A stretch of 6,516 nucleotides of DNA, taken from Opitutales bacterium. Lineage in GTDB: Bacteria > Verrucomicrobiota > Verrucomicrobiia > Opitutales > Opitutaceae. Below are positions 5,632-6,516 of the stretch, in pieces. Location: assembly GCA_021772595.1 (NCBI GenBank), contig JAJFLS010000389.1, positions 1-6,516 of the forward strand, written 5' to 3'. The notes under the pieces were generated by a model. It made no database searches and was not told the origin of the DNA. It worked only from the letters and a program-made list of their open reading frames with translations. Within the stretch, counting starts at the first letter, position 1; each line of letters opens with the position of its first letter. The position numbers and the translations under genes were made by a program.

Positions 5632-5700
5632 TGTTAAACCTTTAATATTAGTAAGTCTTCTTTTGTGACGTTACAAGATTAAGTTTAACTAATGTTATGT
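5632..5700 (-). promoter_or_regulatory. AT-rich promoter region of the sulfur cluster
   Basis: The 69 bp before the ArsR start are markedly AT-rich compared with the flanks. A possible -35 TTGTAA (5676-5671) and -10 TACTAA (5653-5648) are 17 bp apart, but the -10 is a poor match and TAATAT (5650-5645) is an alternative with a longer spacer. A perfect 8-bp palindrome TAATATTA (5643-5650) overlaps the -10 region. An imperfect ATTA-N8-TAAT repeat lies at 5678-5693. The exact start site cannot be fixed by eye. Confidence 0.5.
5663..5676. promoter_or_regulatory. Candidate ArsR-family operator palindrome
   Basis: The 14-bp sequence TTGTGACGTTACAA is an inverted repeat with a single mismatched pair (positions 5 and 10), centred on ACGT. 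It lies 32-45 bp upstream of the ArsR start codon and overlaps the best -35 candidate, where a dimeric repressor would block RNA polymerase. The assignment rests on symmetry and position only. Confidence 0.4.
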
Positions 5701-5887
5701 TTAGGAATTTCTCTTATCCCAACGAAAAGATCTCCTTATTCCGCAGCTCGTAGAATGAGGAACCGCGGCATGAAATGGGGACACCAATTGCAGCGAGACC
5801 AAAGAGGGACGCTTCCCGGCTCGGAACCATTTTCGCCTAGCACGGAGTCCCGCTGAGCGGATAGGCGTCAACTTAAGCCGCTTTTCA

Positions 5888-5964
5888 ATTGTAGGAGCCT
5901 GCTTGCAGGCGATTTTCTTCGCCATCGCCAGGGAAACAATCGCCTGCAAGCAGGCTCCTACAAT
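5888..5964. repeat. REP doublet (REPIN-like) with perfect 27-bp inverted arms
   Basis: Arms 5888-5914 and 5938-5964 are perfect inverted copies separated by 23 nt. Each arm is itself a REP-like unit: a GTAGGAG head followed by a small palindrome gcctgc-tt-gcaggc. Known REP elements carry a GTAG or GGAG tetranucleotide just 5' of a short imperfect palindrome, and paired REPs in inverse orientation (REPINs) are moved by RAYT-type Y1 transposases. Both tetranucleotides can be read in this head. No RAYT gene is in the window. The long stem could also stabilise or end transcripts crossing it. Confidence 0.8.
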
Positions 5965-6015
5965 CGGCGAACCGTCGTTTTGAGCTTAAATTCACGCGCA
6001 CACACTGAGCGGGAC

Positions 6016-6083
6016 CGAGCTCCACACTCCCCTCAACCTCCGCCTAAAGCGATGAATCGGTATTCCCCATACAGACAGCTTCT
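6016..6083. repeat. 69-bp direct repeat, right copy
   Basis: This 68-bp copy matches 416-484 in the same orientation at about 90% identity, with one missing base and six substitutions. It lies 385 bp upstream of the ArsR start, beyond the REP doublet. It also contains the stop codon of a small minus-strand frame that ends at 6044. Together with the left copy it brackets about 5.5 kb carrying the whole sulfur cluster. Confidence 0.75.
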
Positions 6084-6320
6084 GAGATGCAGCAGCTAAA
6101 TAGGATAATTCCGCTGGCCATCGCCATCCCGTTTCCGCTGAAGCGCGAGCAGAATTCTAGAACGGTCCGCTTGGATTCTAGTTCTTTTTCGACTCTTGCG
6201 CCTTTTTGTGGCAAATAAACGATCCCATTTCGTTGAGTTGCGAATTTGCCTTTGTACCAAACCAATGGATATATTTAACCCTAACAGGCCCAGGGCATTG
6301 AGAAGAATCTTAGTTTTCAT
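6044..6320 (-). pseudogene. Possible decayed small membrane-protein ORF (doubtful)
   Basis: From ATG 6320 a frame starts MKTKILLNALGLLGLNISIG, which looks like an N-terminal membrane anchor or signal peptide. It then turns into an implausible Arg/Lys-rich run and stops at 6096. Another frame, open from about 6265 to 6044, gives more protein-like text (WYKGKFATQRNGIVYLPQKG) and a second hydrophobic patch (ASGIILFSCC). A frameshift near 6260 would join the two into one protein of about 90 residues. There is no ribosome-binding site before 6320, the family is unknown, and the end runs into the 69-bp repeat. It may equally be chance. Confidence 0.18.
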
Positions 6321-6439
6321 GCTTCGGGGAGTTGCGGGGTAACGCTTCCGAAATCGCCGCGATGATACCTTCTACTATTTCCCATTGCCAAAAGGCTTCT
6401 CGGGGAGGCACTTTCGATTAGGGAGTTTAGAGAAGAGGG

Positions 6440-6466
6440 CTCACGCGAAGTCGCTAAGACGCGAAG
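6440..6466. repeat. Interspersed-repeat-like motif with duplicated cgcgaag
   Basis: The heptamer cgcgaag occurs at 6444-6450 and 6460-6466 around tcgctaaga, preceded by ctca. Motifs of this style (cacgcgaag..acgcgaagg) recur between genes in several bacterial phyla. With one copy in the window, membership of a repeat family is from memory and cannot be shown here. Confidence 0.35.
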
Positions 6467-6498
6467 GTTTTAGAGACTGTCTAATAAATGGAAATACA

Positions 6499-6516
6499 TT
6501 CGGGGCGGCGCCCGAA
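6499..6516. repeat. GC-rich hairpin at the window edge
   Basis: TTCGGGGCGGCGCCCGAA pairs as ttc-gggc/gccc-gaa with one bulged g and a 3-nt loop. It touches the window end, so whether a T-run follows (terminator) or the repeat continues (element end) is not visible. Confidence 0.4.

Larger units (their letters stand above)
5701..6516. other. Gene-poor region upstream of the sulfur cluster
   Basis: About 800 bp hold no gene I would defend. Visible elements are a nested hairpin at 5834-5867 (outer arms cgccta/taggcg, inner ccgctgagcgg at 5850-5860), the REP-type doublet at 5888-5964, the right copy of the 69-bp repeat at 6016-6083, a possibly decayed small ORF at 6044-6320, and repeat-like motifs at 6440-6516. 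The mix of repeats and lack of genes suggests an accessory junction rather than conserved chromosome. Confidence 0.6.

Noticed and set aside
5701..5949. 82-codon minus-strand frame upstream of the repressor
   Set aside because: It starts inside the REP doublet, so its first residues are encoded by the repeat arm; the rest is basic and unrecognisable.
5888..5964. The inverted repeat as a CRISPR repeat or insertion-sequence terminal repeats
   Set aside because: There are only two units, in inverse orientation, with a 23-nt spacer that cannot hold a transposase; REP doublet structure explains it.

Overview
The window comes from a Gram-negative bacterium: it encodes an outer-membrane FadL-type beta-barrel and two proteins with export signals. 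Base composition looks moderate, roughly half G+C by eye. I lean weakly towards a marine Verrucomicrobiota-like or gammaproteobacterial host. This rests on a REP-like element and a sulfur-relay gene cluster, and nothing in the window fixes the taxonomy.

All convincing genes lie on the minus strand, so the window reads right to left. A compact seven-gene cluster occupies 5631 down to 500. In order of transcription it encodes an ArsR-family repressor, a sulfide:quinone-oxidoreductase-like flavoprotein (SQR), a DsrC/TusE-like protein with one C-terminal cysteine, a DsrE2-like protein, an OmpP1/FadL-family outer-membrane transporter, an exported thioredoxin-like CxxC protein and an exported peroxiredoxin with a single cysteine. 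The first four genes are tightly packed: a 4-bp ATGA overlap, then 12-bp gaps where the upstream stop codon lies inside the next ribosome-binding site. Gaps of 66, 26 and 4 bp follow. A weak hairpin plus U-run covers the last stop codon.

The genes suggest one sulfur-handling pathway. Sulfide or a hydrophobic sulfur compound would enter through the barrel, SQR would oxidise it at the membrane and pass electrons to quinone, and DsrE2 and the DsrC-like protein would carry the persulfide in the cytoplasm. The exported thioredoxin/peroxiredoxin pair would handle thiol or peroxide chemistry in the periplasm. ArsR would switch the cluster according to sulfide or persulfide level. No terminal sulfur oxidase (rDsr, sHdr, Sox, persulfide dioxygenase) and no TusA or rhodanese is present, so the fate of the sulfur is not visible here.

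Left flank (1-499): the N-terminal 57 codons of a cation:proton antiporter-like membrane protein (minus strand, cut by the window edge), then about 325 bp without a gene, holding an imperfect inverted repeat and one copy of a 69-bp repeat. Right flank (5632-6516): an AT-rich promoter/operator region, then about 800 bp without a convincing gene. That stretch holds a perfect 27-bp inverted repeat of REP doublet (REPIN) type, the second copy of the 69-bp repeat, a possibly decayed small ORF, and low-complexity repeat motifs at the edge. The two 69-bp copies are about 90% identical, point the same way and bracket the whole sulfur cluster.
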